64,000 bases of DNA, from the NCBI GenBank assembly GCA_015075305.1, contig JABTUS010000009.1:124001-188000 (forward strand), given 5' to 3'. Both the position numbers and the translations under genes were made by a program. Shown in pieces: positions 18,684 through 30,905 of this stretch (the first letter of the stretch is position 1; each line of letters starts with the position of its first letter). Origin of the DNA: Opitutaceae bacterium (GTDB taxonomy: Bacteria; Verrucomicrobiota; Verrucomicrobiia; Opitutales; Opitutaceae). Below the pieces are notes generated by a model. It was not told the DNA's origin and made no database searches. It saw only the letters and a program-made list of their open reading frames with translations.

Positions 18684-19370
18684 TCAGCGTGGGCTGAGGC
18701 TGTCCTGGAAGGCTGATTTTTCCGACGGCTGGGTCCATGGAGGAACGACTGCGCCCCCCGAGATGATCAGCTTCATTCCATCGCCCACACTCATGTCCAG
18801 GTCCACGATCCTGTTTCTCGGGACCATGATGAGAAACCCGCTCGTTGGGTTTGGGGTGGTTGGAACAAAAACAGACCAAGTCTCCTCGGGTAGCTTCGCC
18901 TGGGTTTCACCCCGGGCGCGATCGGTGAGAAAGCCGATCGTCCAGACCCCCTCCCGCGGAAACTCCACCATGACCACCTTGCTGAAGATGTTTCGATTCT
19001 GGGAGCTGAACGTGCCCACGATCTGCTTGACCGTGTTGTAGACCGTGTTGACCCCGGGGATGGATTGAACGGCGCGTTCCGCGAGGTGGCCGAAGTAGCG
19101 TCCGAGGAAGAACCGCGAGACATGACCGAGCAGGGTGACGACACTGACGACGAGCAGGGTCGCGAGCACGTTCCACAGGATCTCCAGGCTCGGATGCTCG
19201 CGCAGGTGGTCCGGAAGGAAGAAGAAAAACAACGGGCGGAACCGGCCGCCGACCGCCTCGACCAGCCAGGAAAACACGACCCAGGTCACCGCCAGCGGGG
19301 CCAGGAGCACGAGTCCCGTGAGGAACGCATTGCGAAGGGAGGCGAGGCGTGAAATCGGCGCGGACGACAT
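18684..19370 (-). CDS. DUF502 family membrane protein
   Basis: A 228-residue inner-membrane protein of the DUF502 family. Two transmembrane segments are visible ([38 protein letters not shown]). They are followed by the conserved [18 protein letters not shown] and [18 protein letters not shown], and near the end the motif [14 protein letters not shown] that identifies the family. The function of DUF502 is not established. The ATG at 19370 (MSSAPIS) is preferred; the frame is open to 19457. It heads a minus-strand group with the RecO-like and helicase genes and is divergent from uvrA. Confidence 0.8.
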   Translation of the reverse strand: MSSAPISRLASLRNAFLTGLVLLAPLAVTWVVFSWLVEAVGGRFRPLFFFFLPDHLREHPSLEILWNVLATLLVVSVVTLLGHVSRFFLGRYFGHLAERAVQSIPGVNTVYNTVKQIVGTFSSQNRNIFSKVVMVEFPREGVWTIGFLTDRARGETQAKLPEETWSVFVPTTPNPTSGFLIMVPRNRIVDLDMSVGDGMKLIISGGAVVPPWTQPSEKSAFQDSLSPR

Positions 19371-19522
19371 GGAGAGGCGGCATTGTCGGTGCATGCCTCG
19401 CGTGACGCAATCGCCAAGCGGGCGCGGCGAAGCGCACTCCGCGCAGTTCATTGGCACTGCGGAAATCTTTGCGATATTCGCGTTTGCATACGGGCGGGAA
19501 GCGATAAGTTGCGGATTTCGCC

Positions 19523-22390
<2,868 letters not shown>

Positions 22391-22700
22391 ATTTCACGCG
22401 GAGTCGAGGATCGGCCAATGCAGTTGGTGGGGCACGCTTTGTCGTGACCAGGGGACGTGCGATGCGCAACGGTGCCGGAAGGTTCAAACGCGAAGTCGCG
22501 AAGACGCGAAGGATGGAGAGGGAATCGGACGGATGATTTTCACGCGGAGCCGCGGAGCACGCGGAGAGATCGGTCGGAGGGCGAAGCCATCATTCGAATT
22601 TGAGGGCGGATTGGCGGATGTTGTTGGGTGGCGCGCTCCGTCGTGCCCGGGGTTGCCTTTGCAGGCGGTTTGTCCAGATTTGAGGCCTGTACTCCATTCC
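22391..22700. other. Intergenic region with repeats
   Basis: This gap is largely repetitive. One full copy of the dispersed repeat is at 22426-22485 and a partial copy (GGTGGCGCGCTCCGTCGTGC) at 22626-22660. The phrase TTTCACGCGGAG occurs at both ends (22392 and 22538 areas), with GCGAAGTCGCGAAGACGCG between. No gene is visible; an upstream in-frame extension of the AraC gene through this region is not credible. Confidence 0.55.
22426..22485 (+). repeat. Dispersed intergenic repeat, copy 2
   Basis: Carries GGCACGCTTTGTCGTGACC followed by GGGGACGTGCGATGCGCAAC and GCCGGAAGG. It aligns without gaps to copy 3 (35906-35965) with about ten mismatches over the last 45 bases. A partial fourth copy lies at 22626-22660. 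Confidence 0.6.
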
Positions 22701-23561
22701 ATGCTGAACCTTCCGGACGTGATTCGGTCGAACCGCGCCTTTGATCGCCTGAGCATCGGCGATGTGCTTATCGCGCGTTACACGTGTCCGCTGACCGATG
22801 ACGAGGTGGGCTTGTGGGCGGAAAGCGATTACCTTGTGCACGTCCTGACCGGCAGGAAGACCTGGCGCACGGCCGCCGGCACGTGGACTGCGCGGGCTGG
22901 CGACGCGATCTTTTTCAAGAAGGGCGCCTGCATCGTGGAGCAGCACCGCGAGGAGGAATTCTGCGTGCTGATGTTCTTCATTCCCGATGCGCTTGTGCGC
23001 GAAGTGGTGAATGACCTGGGGCCAGGTCCGGCGCGGGAGTCGAAGGCTGTGCAGGATCCGTCGGCCGCGATCCGCGTGCTCGATGACGTCACGCTCACGG
23101 GCTTTTTCCACTCGATGCGGACCTATTTTGCGCAAACTGAGCGCCCGCCTGAGGCGCTGCTGCGGCTGAAGCTGAAGGAACTGCTCGTGGGGGTGATGAC
23201 GGGTCGGCACAATCCCGAACTCGCTGCGTACCTCGGGTGGCTTGCGGGTCACGTTCTCCCGCCGCTGGCGTCGCTCATGGAGGCCAATTTCCGCCACAAT
23301 CTGCCGCTTGAAGCGTATGCGCGGATGTCGCATCGGAGCCTCTCGTCGTTCAAGCGGGAGTTCCACGCGCAGTTTGGCGTGCCGCCGGGACAATGGCTTC
23401 GGGATCGACGGCTCGCGCACGCTGCGCAGTTGCTCCGCGCGACGGATCGTCCGGTGACCGAGATCGCGTTCGACTGCGGTTTTGAAGATGCCTCGCATTT
23501 TACCAAGGCATTCCACCTGCGGTTCGGACAACCACCATCGGCCATGCGGAATCGGCGCTGA
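22701..23561 (+). CDS. AraC-family transcriptional regulator
   Basis: A 286-residue regulator starting at the ATG at 22701 (MLNLPDVIRSN). The N-terminal sensor domain looks cupin-like or ExsA-like (YLVHVLTGRKTWRTAAGTW, AGDAIFFKKGACIVEQ). The C-terminal double helix-turn-helix is typical of AraC proteins (MSHRSLSSFKREFHAQFGVP, then VTEIAFDCGFEDASHFTKAF and FGQPPSAMR). The ligand is unknown. The acyl-CoA dehydrogenase-like gene follows 80 bases downstream on the same strand and may be its target. Confidence 0.85.
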   Translation: MLNLPDVIRSNRAFDRLSIGDVLIARYTCPLTDDEVGLWAESDYLVHVLTGRKTWRTAAGTWTARAGDAIFFKKGACIVEQHREEEFCVLMFFIPDALVREVVNDLGPGPARESKAVQDPSAAIRVLDDVTLTGFFHSMRTYFAQTERPPEALLRLKLKELLVGVMTGRHNPELAAYLGWLAGHVLPPLASLMEANFRHNLPLEAYARMSHRSLSSFKREFHAQFGVPPGQWLRDRRLAHAAQLLRATDRPVTEIAFDCGFEDASHFTKAFHLRFGQPPSAMRNRR

Positions 23562-23641
23562 ATACGCCGATTGGACCGGACAGACCAGTGATTGGACTCC
23601 ACGCCCAGGCGCCGGAGGAGGAAATCGGGTATAACTGGGGC

Positions 23642-24802
23642 ATGTCATCAACCCAGATTCTCTCCACACCTGTTCTTTCATCCTCAGTTTCTTCATCCGC
23701 TTGGGAACCACGGATACGCAATCTGAGCGCCCGGTTTGCAACGCGGGCCGCATCCGCGGACGAAGACGCGACCTTTGTTGCTCAGAACTACGCCGAGTTG
23801 AAGGCTGAGGGCTTTCTGGCTGCAGCCATTCCGGTCGAGCTGGGCGGGGGAGGGGTGTCGCATTCGCAAATGTGCGATCTGCTGCGTGTAGTCGGCCAGC
23901 ACTGCGGCTCGACCGCGCTGGCGCTCTCGATGCACCAGCACCTCCTTGCGGCGATCCTGTGGCGTCACCGCCAGGGACAAACTGGGGCGGAGGCGACGCT
24001 GCGGCGCGTTGCCGAGCAGCAGCCGGTCATGGTGAGCACGGGCGCCCGCGACTGGACGGAATCGAACGGTGTGGCGCTGAAGGTTCCCGGTGGCTACCGG
24101 GTAAGCGGCACGAAGGCATTCGCCAGCCAGTCGGCTGGAGGCGACCTGCTGGTGACCAGCGCCCAAAGCCAGGATCCCGAACGCAGGGCTGTAGTGGTGC
24201 ATTTCACCGTGCCGCTGAGGGCCGACGGTGTGGTTCTGCTCGACGACTGGGATACGCTTGGCATGCGGGGCACCGGCTCGAAGACCGTGCGGCTGACCGA
24301 CGTGTTCGTGCCGGATTCGGCGGTGACACTGGTGCGACCGCAGGAGGGGTTTCATCCGGTGTTCCATGTCATCCTGGCGGTGGCGATGCCGTTGATCATG
24401 TCAGCCTATGTCGGCATCGCCCAGCGGGCCGCTGCGCTCGTGACCGAGCACGCACGGCAGCAGGCTCGCCGCAAGCCGCACGTCGGCCCGGCGCTGGCGG
24501 CGATGCACAACGAACTGATCACCGCAGAGCTCAACTGGCGCGATCTCGTCCGGATGGCGAACGATCTTGCTTTCACGCCGGGCATGGCGAACAGCCACGA
24601 GGTCGTGAGCCGCAAGACCAACACGGCAAACGCCTGCATGGCGGTTGTGACCCAGGCGCTGGCGATCGCCGGCGGCCCCGGATACTATCGCAGCTTCAAC
24701 CTGGAGCGCCTGTTCCGTGACATCCAGGCCGCGCGCTACCACCCGCTGCCGGAACCGGACCAGCTGCAGTTCTCCGGTGACCACCTGCTCGCAGGTTCAT
24801 GA
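23642..24802 (+). CDS. Acyl-CoA dehydrogenase-family flavoprotein
   Basis: A 386-residue protein of the acyl-CoA dehydrogenase fold: the N-terminal helical domain (AAAIPVELGGGGVSHSQMCD), the central strand domain (DDWDTLGMRGTGSKTVRLTD) and the C-terminal four-helix bundle ending HPLPEPDQLQFSGDHLL. The usual catalytic Glu context is not visible. The C-terminal pattern is nearer to the DszC/SfnB-like monooxygenase branch than to fatty-acid beta-oxidation enzymes, so the reaction is uncertain. The ATG at 23642 is preferred; the frame is open to 23588. An AraC regulator lies directly upstream. Confidence 0.75.
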   Translation: MSSTQILSTPVLSSSVSSSAWEPRIRNLSARFATRAASADEDATFVAQNYAELKAEGFLAAAIPVELGGGGVSHSQMCDLLRVVGQHCGSTALALSMHQHLLAAILWRHRQGQTGAEATLRRVAEQQPVMVSTGARDWTESNGVALKVPGGYRVSGTKAFASQSAGGDLLVTSAQSQDPERRAVVVHFTVPLRADGVVLLDDWDTLGMRGTGSKTVRLTDVFVPDSAVTLVRPQEGFHPVFHVILAVAMPLIMSAYVGIAQRAAALVTEHARQQARRKPHVGPALAAMHNELITAELNWRDLVRMANDLAFTPGMANSHEVVSRKTNTANACMAVVTQALAIAGGPGYYRSFNLERLFRDIQAARYHPLPEPDQLQFSGDHLLAGS

Positions 24803-24968
24803 ACCTCCATGCTTTCTCCAGGCAACCGCCTCACGCCAATTGAAACTCCGGCGTGCGCGGCCGCGGTGTTTGTTGAAAATGGAGTGATGGAATGCCAAAT
24901 GCCCCGGGAATTTTCACGATCTTTCATCTTGTGGATCGCCCTGGCGCGCCGTGTTGTGGCGGACAAGT

Positions 24969-27161
24969 ATGCCATCCATGCGCTGTCTCCACGTTTTGCT
25001 TTCTCTCGTCATCATCGCCGTCGCGTCTGCCGAGGCTGAGTCTCGCGTCGACTTCAGCCATGCCTTTGGCCCGCCGCATCGCGTGACGGTGGCTCCGCCT
25101 GACAGCGGCGACAAAACGCTCGTGGATTGCGAACCGGGAAAGGTGTCCCTTTCGTGGAGCAACAATACGCTCATGGATTATCCCGTGGGCAATTTCTTCG
25201 GACCGGAGACGCAGTGGAAACTGGTCTTCCAAGTGCGGGTGGACGATCAAAGAATCGAGACTTCCACCTGGCGCCGTCTCGACGGCTGGCTTCCCGCCCT
25301 CTCCGCCGATTTTCCGCATCCGGCGGTGCGCGCCAAGATGGAGGTCATCGGCACCCCGCGGGCTGCGGTCATGCGGGTCGAGTTCACCAATCTGGACAAG
25401 ACCGCCGCGCACAAGGCCTCGGTCGAATGTGCCGTTCCGGGCAACTGGAGGGGCGTCATGCCGGCCTTCGTCGATCCCGGGCTGGCGGGCAATGCGAGCG
25501 ACGCGCTTGTCGCGGGATGGAAGGCGCGGGCGGACCGTGTGCTTGTCGCCGCACTCGGAGGCGAGGACTATCCGCTGTCGCCAAACACGCTTGCGCCTGT
25601 GGTCCGGCTCCAGCCGGGCGAAAGCAAGGTGATCTGGGTGGTGCGGCCCTACCGGGTCTATGAGTCGATGCTGCCGGAGCTGCGGGTGCGCGACTGGGCG
25701 GCAGAGTTTGAAGAGGCGCGCGCAGGCTGGCACCGGCTCGCGTCGCGCGCGGCACGCCTGCAAGTGGCCGACGAGGGAGTGCGCAACGCCTATTATGCGA
25801 TGCTTGCCGACATCTTCATCATGCGCGAACCCGTGCCCGGCGACTACCTCGCCGTGCTGCCCGGCACCGAACTTTATCGCGGGGCCAATCCAGTCGAGGG
25901 CGCCCTTGCCTGCATCGTGCTGGACCAGGCCGGCCTGTCCGTGGATGCGGCGGACGGCTACCGCCTTTCGCTGGACACGCAGAACTTTGACGGCTGCTGG
26001 AGCGAGGATCATGGCTGGATGCGCACCTTCTGGGGTGCGTCTGGATTCAAGTGCTGGTTCGTTATGGAACACTATCGCATCACGCGTGACCGCGGTTTCC
26101 TTGCGCAGGTTTTTCCACGCATGCTGGCGAGCGCCCGCTGGCAGGAACGCGCGCGACAGCGCACCCGCGTCCTGGTGGGAGGAAACAAGACGCTCGACTA
26201 CGGTCTGCTTCCGCGCGGCATGGGCGATGGCGGACTCAAGAACGAGGGCGGTCACTACGGGGTTTTTCTCCCGCACAACATCTGGGCGGTTTTTGCCGAC
26301 CGGCTCACGCTCGAGGCGGCTGAAGCACTCGGGCTCAAGGCCGAGGCGGCCGAGTTGCGCGGGAACTACGGGATGGCGCGGACCGACCTGATCAACTCAA
26401 TCCGCGCCGGTGCGATCACCGAAGGCGACTATCAGTGGATCCCTGGCGTTGCCGGCAAGACCGAGGGCAGCCGGTGGGCTGCGTTGAACGCCGCATTTCC
26501 CACCCGCCTGCTCGCTGCCGACGATCCGCTCATCACCGGCACGATCCGGAGGATGGAGTCGAAGATCAGTCCTGGAGGCCTTCCGATTCACCTGGGTTGG
26601 ATGGAGGATGGACTGTGGGTGGCAATCGCCCTCGACAACCTGGCAGAGACTCACCTCCTGCGCGGCGATGGCGATGCCTCGGCACGCTACCTTTACGCCG
26701 CCTTGAATCACGGCACGCCCCTCTATTCGTGGTGCGAGGAACGCGGTCCCGAACCCGGCACCCTGAGAACCATGGGCGACCGGCAGCATATCTGGACGCC
26801 GGTGTCCGTTGCCCGCCTGCTGCGCGATTCGCTGGTGTTCGAGGAGGGTGACACACTGTGCCTCGCACGCGGGGCCGATCGGTCCTGGCTGGCGCGCGGT
26901 CCGCTCGGCGGGTCCGGGCTTGGCAGTCATTTCGGTCCCGTGAGTTACACCTTCGCCATGGCCGATGCCGATCATGTGAACGGAGAGATCCTGCTTACCG
27001 AAGGGAGGCAGCCGGGCAGGCTCCAGGCGCATCTCCGTCTTCCAAACGGCCGGAAGATCACCGCGGTGGATGACCCACAGGCGCGAATGCTCCCTGATGG
27101 TGAGACTCTCGAGTGGATCAAGCCGGCGGCCAGCCTTCGTTTCACCGCCACGATCCGGTGA
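24969..27161 (+). CDS. Secreted (alpha/alpha)6-barrel glycosidase-like protein
   Basis: A ~730-residue exported protein: the ATG at 24969 precedes a signal peptide (CLHVLLSLVIIAVASAEA). The body starts with a beta-rich domain and continues as a helical toroid with phrases common in six-hairpin glycosidases (SEDHGWMRTFWGASGFKCWF, RITRDRGFLAQVFPRMLASA, MGDGGLKNEGGHYGVFLPHN). Many tryptophans and paired acidic residues fit a carbohydrate-binding cleft. I cannot name the glycoside hydrolase family or the catalytic pair. A GTG at 24951 is an alternative start. It ends at a perfect hairpin (27170-27187). Confidence 0.65.
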   Translation: MPSMRCLHVLLSLVIIAVASAEAESRVDFSHAFGPPHRVTVAPPDSGDKTLVDCEPGKVSLSWSNNTLMDYPVGNFFGPETQWKLVFQVRVDDQRIETSTWRRLDGWLPALSADFPHPAVRAKMEVIGTPRAAVMRVEFTNLDKTAAHKASVECAVPGNWRGVMPAFVDPGLAGNASDALVAGWKARADRVLVAALGGEDYPLSPNTLAPVVRLQPGESKVIWVVRPYRVYESMLPELRVRDWAAEFEEARAGWHRLASRAARLQVADEGVRNAYYAMLADIFIMREPVPGDYLAVLPGTELYRGANPVEGALACIVLDQAGLSVDAADGYRLSLDTQNFDGCWSEDHGWMRTFWGASGFKCWFVMEHYRITRDRGFLAQVFPRMLASARWQERARQRTRVLVGGNKTLDYGLLPRGMGDGGLKNEGGHYGVFLPHNIWAVFADRLTLEAAEALGLKAEAAELRGNYGMARTDLINSIRAGAITEGDYQWIPGVAGKTEGSRWAALNAAFPTRLLAADDPLITGTIRRMESKISPGGLPIHLGWMEDGLWVAIALDNLAETHLLRGDGDASARYLYAALNHGTPLYSWCEERGPEPGTLRTMGDRQHIWTPVSVARLLRDSLVFEEGDTLCLARGADRSWLARGPLGGSGLGSHFGPVSYTFAMADADHVNGEILLTEGRQPGRLQAHLRLPNGRKITAVDDPQARMLPDGETLEWIKPAASLRFTATIR

Positions 27162-27169
27162 TTCGATTG

Positions 27170-27190
27170 GCGCGACTGTCGTCGCGCTTG
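27170..27190 (+). terminator. Possible terminator between convergent genes
   Basis: GCGCGAC and GTCGCGC form a perfect seven-base stem with a TGTC loop at 27170-27187, nine bases after the glycosidase-like gene stop. Only a short TT follows. It could serve both this gene and the convergent kdpE. Confidence 0.4.
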
Positions 27191-27323
27191 CGCATGATAC
27201 CGCGTTGAAGAACGCTTTTCACATTTGCGAAATGGTGATCAGCCGTTCGGGCAGGCTTGCGCTCGTCACCGGCAGGGAGGCTGCGGAGCCGACGGTTGTC
27301 GGGCCTGACGGCTGCCAGCGGGG

Positions 27324-28013
27324 TCACTCGACAAGCCGGTATCCAATGCCCGCGTCCGTAAGCAGGTGGCGCGGGGTCTGCGGGTTCCCCTCAAGCTTCT
27401 GCCGCAGGTGCGTCATGTGCACGCGGAGGTAGTGCGTGTTGTTCTCCCCCGCCGGGCCCCAGACTTCCCGAAGAATGTGGTCGTGCGTAACGACCCTGCC
27501 GCGATGCTGGACCAGCAGGCGAAAAAGCGCGTACTCCTTCGCCGTGAGGTGCACCTCGGCGCCGCTGCGCCGGACTATTCTCGCCGCAAGATCGATCTCG
27601 ATTTCTCCGAAGCGCACGAGCGAGGTGTCGCTGTTCAGCTGCGTGCGGCGCATGATCGCGCGCATGCGCGCCAGCAGTTCACCTGCACTGAATGGCTTGG
27701 AAAGGTAGTCGTCCGCCCCGGCATCCAGCGCCTCGATCTTCTCCCGCTCGCCGGAGCGGACCGAAAGAATGAGAACGGGGGCTCGCGACCACTCGCGGAG
27801 CCTGCGCAGCACTTCCACGCCGTCCATGTCGGGCAGTCCCAGATCGAGAATGATGCCATCCGGCTGGTTGAAGGCGGCCTCCTGCAGGCCGGTCTGGCCG
27901 GTTTCCGCTTCGCAGACCCCATAGCCCGCGCTCGTCAATGTCAGCCGCAGCAGACGGCGAATCTGGAGCTCGTCGTCGATGATCAGCACCTTTTGACCAG
28001 GGGTCGGGTTCAT
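27324..28013 (-). CDS. kdpE: KdpE response regulator
   Basis: A 229-residue OmpR-type response regulator. The receiver domain has the acidic pair at 13-14 (IIDDE), the phospho-acceptor Asp57 (IILDLGLPDMDG) and the conserved Lys (YLSKPFSAGE). The winged-helix output domain follows (VHLTAKEYALFRLLVQHRGR, NTHYLRVHMTHLRQKLE), with the KdpE-typical HYLRVHMTHLRQKLE. KdpE activates the kdp operon on potassium limitation or salt stress when phosphorylated by KdpD. Its start overlaps the kdpD stop (ATGA), so the two are translationally coupled. Confidence 0.95.
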   Translation of the reverse strand: MNPTPGQKVLIIDDELQIRRLLRLTLTSAGYGVCEAETGQTGLQEAAFNQPDGIILDLGLPDMDGVEVLRRLREWSRAPVLILSVRSGEREKIEALDAGADDYLSKPFSAGELLARMRAIMRRTQLNSDTSLVRFGEIEIDLAARIVRRSGAEVHLTAKEYALFRLLVQHRGRVVTHDHILREVWGPAGENNTHYLRVHMTHLRQKLEGNPQTPRHLLTDAGIGYRLVE

Positions 28014-30670
28014 TCGGAGGAGGCGGGCTGGGGGGCCTTGAAGGGCAGGTAGATCGTGAAGGCGGCGCCGCCACCGGGATTCTCTCCGGCGACAATTTCG
28101 CCGCCCTGTGCGACGATGAATCCGCGCACAATCGAGAGCCCGAGGCCCAGGCCGCCGGCGCGCGCGGCGTCGCCTCGGGAAAACTTCTGGAACACCCGGT
28201 CCTTCATCGAGGCAGGCAGTCCCGGACCCCTGTCGGCGACCATGAAGAAGACGCGCTCCTTCCCCCTGTCCATGCCGGCGGTCAGAAACACGGTGGTTCC
28301 CGGCGGCGTGTGCGTGGCGGCATTGAGGAGCAGGTTGGCAAGCGCCTGCTCCGTGAGCGCAAAATCCGCCTGGACGGGAGGCAGATCGGGCGGAACCGAA
28401 ACGTCGACCGGATGATTTGCCAGGGCATCGCGCACTTCATTCAGCGCCGCGTTCAGCATGTCGTTCATGTCGCACCAGTCGAGCCGGGGTTTGAGCGCGC
28501 CGCTTTCGAGCCGCGTCTGGTCGAGCAGATTGCCGACGAGACGATTGAGGCGGCGGGAGGCGGTCCGCCCCTCCGCCATCAGGCTTTCCCGCAATTCCGC
28601 ACCGCCAGTCTCCGCCAGACTGTCAAATGCGCTGGTGATGACGGAGAGAGGGGTTCTCAGTTCGTGCGACACGCTGTCGAGGAGGACGCGATGCAGCTTG
28701 TCAGACTCAGCGAGGAGCTTCTCGCGCTCGCCGGCCTCTCGGAGGTGCTCGCGCTCGACCGACAGCGCGAGCTGCCGCGCAAAGGCGTCGAGCAGGTCGC
28801 GCTGGGCCAGCGTGAGCTTCTCCCCCGAGGGAACCATGACACCCAGCACGCCGAGCGACTGATTCTCCAGGGTCATGGGAACATAGTAGCCGGAGCTGCC
28901 GGGAAGCGTGTCGGTGAACCGCCCCGCAGGCCGCCTGTGGCGGAAAGCCCAGTTTGCCACGCCCGCTTCATTCTCGTTGAGCGAGTAGGAACCGGCGTAG
29001 TGCAGCACGGGCGCGGCGCCGCGGTCGAGCGCGAGAAGCAGCGCGGTCCGCGCGCCGAGAAGCCCGTCAAGCTGACGCAATGCGGCGAACACCGCCTCAT
29101 CCAGCGTTCCCGCCTCCGCGAGCGATCGCGTGAGGGTGAAGAGGGCGACGGCCCGCTCCTCCCGCCTCCGTTCGTTGCGCGCCTGCGCGCGGATGCGCGA
29201 TGTCATCTGCCCCGCCACGAGCGCGACGATGAAATACGTGATGAAGAGGATGCCGTTCTCGATGTTGCCAATGTGGAAGGTGAATTTTGGAGGAATGAAC
29301 AGGTAGTTCCATGTCAGGGCGCTGAGCATCGCCGCGAGGAGGACCGGCCATCGGCCCACGCGAAGCGGCAGGAAGACGATTGCGAGCAGGTAGATCAATC
29401 CGATGGCAAGGTAGTATTTCTCGGGAAGCGCCAGACCGAGGGCCGTGACGGCGGCCACGGCGAGAGCCGACCAACCATACTCGGATGGGCGGCGAACCAT
29501 GGCCTCCAGGCCGCTCCAGACGGGACGCTGCGAGCGCGGTTCGGCGGGCACGACATAGATGTCGATGTTTCCTCCCTGGCGAAACAGCCGGTCGACCAGG
29601 TTGCCCCGAATCCAATCGAGCGGTCGGAAACCCCTGGGTTTTCCCACTACGATCTGCGTCGCGTTGTGATGCAGGGCGAGGCGCACCAAAGCTGCGGCAG
29701 CGTCCTCGTCGTGGGTGATGACAACTTCGGCGCCCAGTTCACGGGCGAGCGAAAGATTTCGGTCGAGCAGGGCCTGTTCATTGGGGGAAAGGGCGCGCGA
29801 CGATTCGATGTGGGCGGCGATCCAGGGTGCGCCCTGGGCGGCGGCCAGGCGCCTCGTCCAGCGCACGAGCTGCGTTGAAAACGGGCTTGAGCCTACTGCG
29901 ACGAGCATGCGTTCGCTGCTTCGCCACACGGTCTTCTTCACCTGGGTCGAGCGCAGGCTGCGCAACTGGCGCTCGACGCGTTCGGCGGTGAATCGAAGGG
30001 CGAGCTCCCTCAATGCGGTGAGATGGGTGTCCTTGAAAAAGTTTTCCGCCGCCGTCGCGGCCTTTTCACCGAGGTAGACCTTCCCCGCGGACAGGCGCTC
30101 CTGCAGAGCCTCGGGAGTGAGATCGATCAGCTCGATCTGGTCGGCCAGGTCGAGGAGTGAATCCGGAACGGTTTCGTGGACGGTCACGCCCGTGATCTGA
30201 CGGACTGTGTCCGCGCGGGACTCCACGTGCTGGATGTTGAGAGTTGTGAAGACATCGATGCCTGCATCGAGAAGCTGAATAACGTCCTGGTAGCGTTTGG
30301 CGTGAATCGACCCCGGAGCGTTTGTGTGCGCCAGTTCGTCCACCAGCACGAGCTGCGGCTTGCGGGCCAGAATGGCCTCAAGATCCATCTCCTCGAGATG
30401 AATGTCCCTGTAGGCGATCTTTTTCCTCGGCACCTGTGGCAGACCCTCGAGCAGCGCCTCCGTTTCCGCGCGGCGGTGAGTCTCGACGATTCCCACGACG
30501 ACATCCACGCGGTCGCGCAGCTCGTCGTGGGCGGCCTGGAGCATGGCGTACGTTTTTCCGACTCCCGGGCACATGCCGAAAAAAACCTTGAGCATGCCGC
30601 GGCGAGCCCGCTCCTCTCCGCGTTTCAACGAGGCCAGCAGTGCATCGGGGTCGGGTTTTCGCTCGGTCAT
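28010..30670 (-). CDS. kdpD: KdpD sensor histidine kinase
   Basis: An 886-residue KdpD. The N-terminal KdpD domain has a Walker A motif (CPGVGKT at ~34-40). A universal-stress-protein-like domain follows (QIVVGKPRGFRPLDWIRGNL), then four closely spaced DUF4118 transmembrane segments, a GAF-like domain, and a histidine kinase core with SHELRTPL (His669) and the ATPase boxes ADRGPGLP and GLGLGLSIVRGF. It senses potassium or turgor status and controls KdpE. The gene overlaps kdpE by four bases and follows kdpC with one small gene between. Confidence 0.95.
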   Translation of the reverse strand: MTERKPDPDALLASLKRGEERARRGMLKVFFGMCPGVGKTYAMLQAAHDELRDRVDVVVGIVETHRRAETEALLEGLPQVPRKKIAYRDIHLEEMDLEAILARKPQLVLVDELAHTNAPGSIHAKRYQDVIQLLDAGIDVFTTLNIQHVESRADTVRQITGVTVHETVPDSLLDLADQIELIDLTPEALQERLSAGKVYLGEKAATAAENFFKDTHLTALRELALRFTAERVERQLRSLRSTQVKKTVWRSSERMLVAVGSSPFSTQLVRWTRRLAAAQGAPWIAAHIESSRALSPNEQALLDRNLSLARELGAEVVITHDEDAAAALVRLALHHNATQIVVGKPRGFRPLDWIRGNLVDRLFRQGGNIDIYVVPAEPRSQRPVWSGLEAMVRRPSEYGWSALAVAAVTALGLALPEKYYLAIGLIYLLAIVFLPLRVGRWPVLLAAMLSALTWNYLFIPPKFTFHIGNIENGILFITYFIVALVAGQMTSRIRAQARNERRREERAVALFTLTRSLAEAGTLDEAVFAALRQLDGLLGARTALLLALDRGAAPVLHYAGSYSLNENEAGVANWAFRHRRPAGRFTDTLPGSSGYYVPMTLENQSLGVLGVMVPSGEKLTLAQRDLLDAFARQLALSVEREHLREAGEREKLLAESDKLHRVLLDSVSHELRTPLSVITSAFDSLAETGGAELRESLMAEGRTASRRLNRLVGNLLDQTRLESGALKPRLDWCDMNDMLNAALNEVRDALANHPVDVSVPPDLPPVQADFALTEQALANLLLNAATHTPPGTTVFLTAGMDRGKERVFFMVADRGPGLPASMKDRVFQKFSRGDAARAGGLGLGLSIVRGFIVAQGGEIVAGENPGGGAAFTIYLPFKAPQPASSE

Positions 30671-30731
30671 GGGCTCGGCCGGAATGCTACGGGGACGGAA
30701 TCACGCGGCAAGGCGACTTGGAGTCGCAGAT

Positions 30732-30890
30732 TTACGGGGTCCGTCCGGGTGTGTGGAAAGGGGCCCATCGACCCTTGTCGGTGATGGTCTGGCGACAGGA
30801 GGGATCGAGCACGGCCATGGTGGCAATCGCGGTCAGGATCACCGCCAGAACAACCGCCCTTTTCAACTCCTTTGTCGAATATTGTCTCAT
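30732..30890 (-). CDS. Small membrane protein between kdpC and kdpD (unrecognised)
   Basis: A 52-residue frame with a start of ATG at 30890 and stop TAA at 30732-30734, 15 bases after kdpC and 61 bases before kdpD, same strand. It begins MRQYSTKELKRAVVLAVILT and continues AIATMAVLDPSCRQ: a positively charged N-terminus, one hydrophobic segment and a short polar tail, as in a single-pass or exported small protein. There is no clear Shine-Dalgarno. The tight spacing in an operon supports it being real, but I know no family for it. Confidence 0.45.
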   Translation of the reverse strand: MRQYSTKELKRAVVLAVILTAIATMAVLDPSCRQTITDKGRWAPFHTPGRTP

Positions 30891-30905
30891 GCCTGTGAGG
30901 GACGT

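Noticed and set aside
28310-29878. 522-codon plus-strand frame opposite kdpD
   Set aside because: It is the antisense of kdpD and shows no domain; KdpD motifs are intact on the minus strand.
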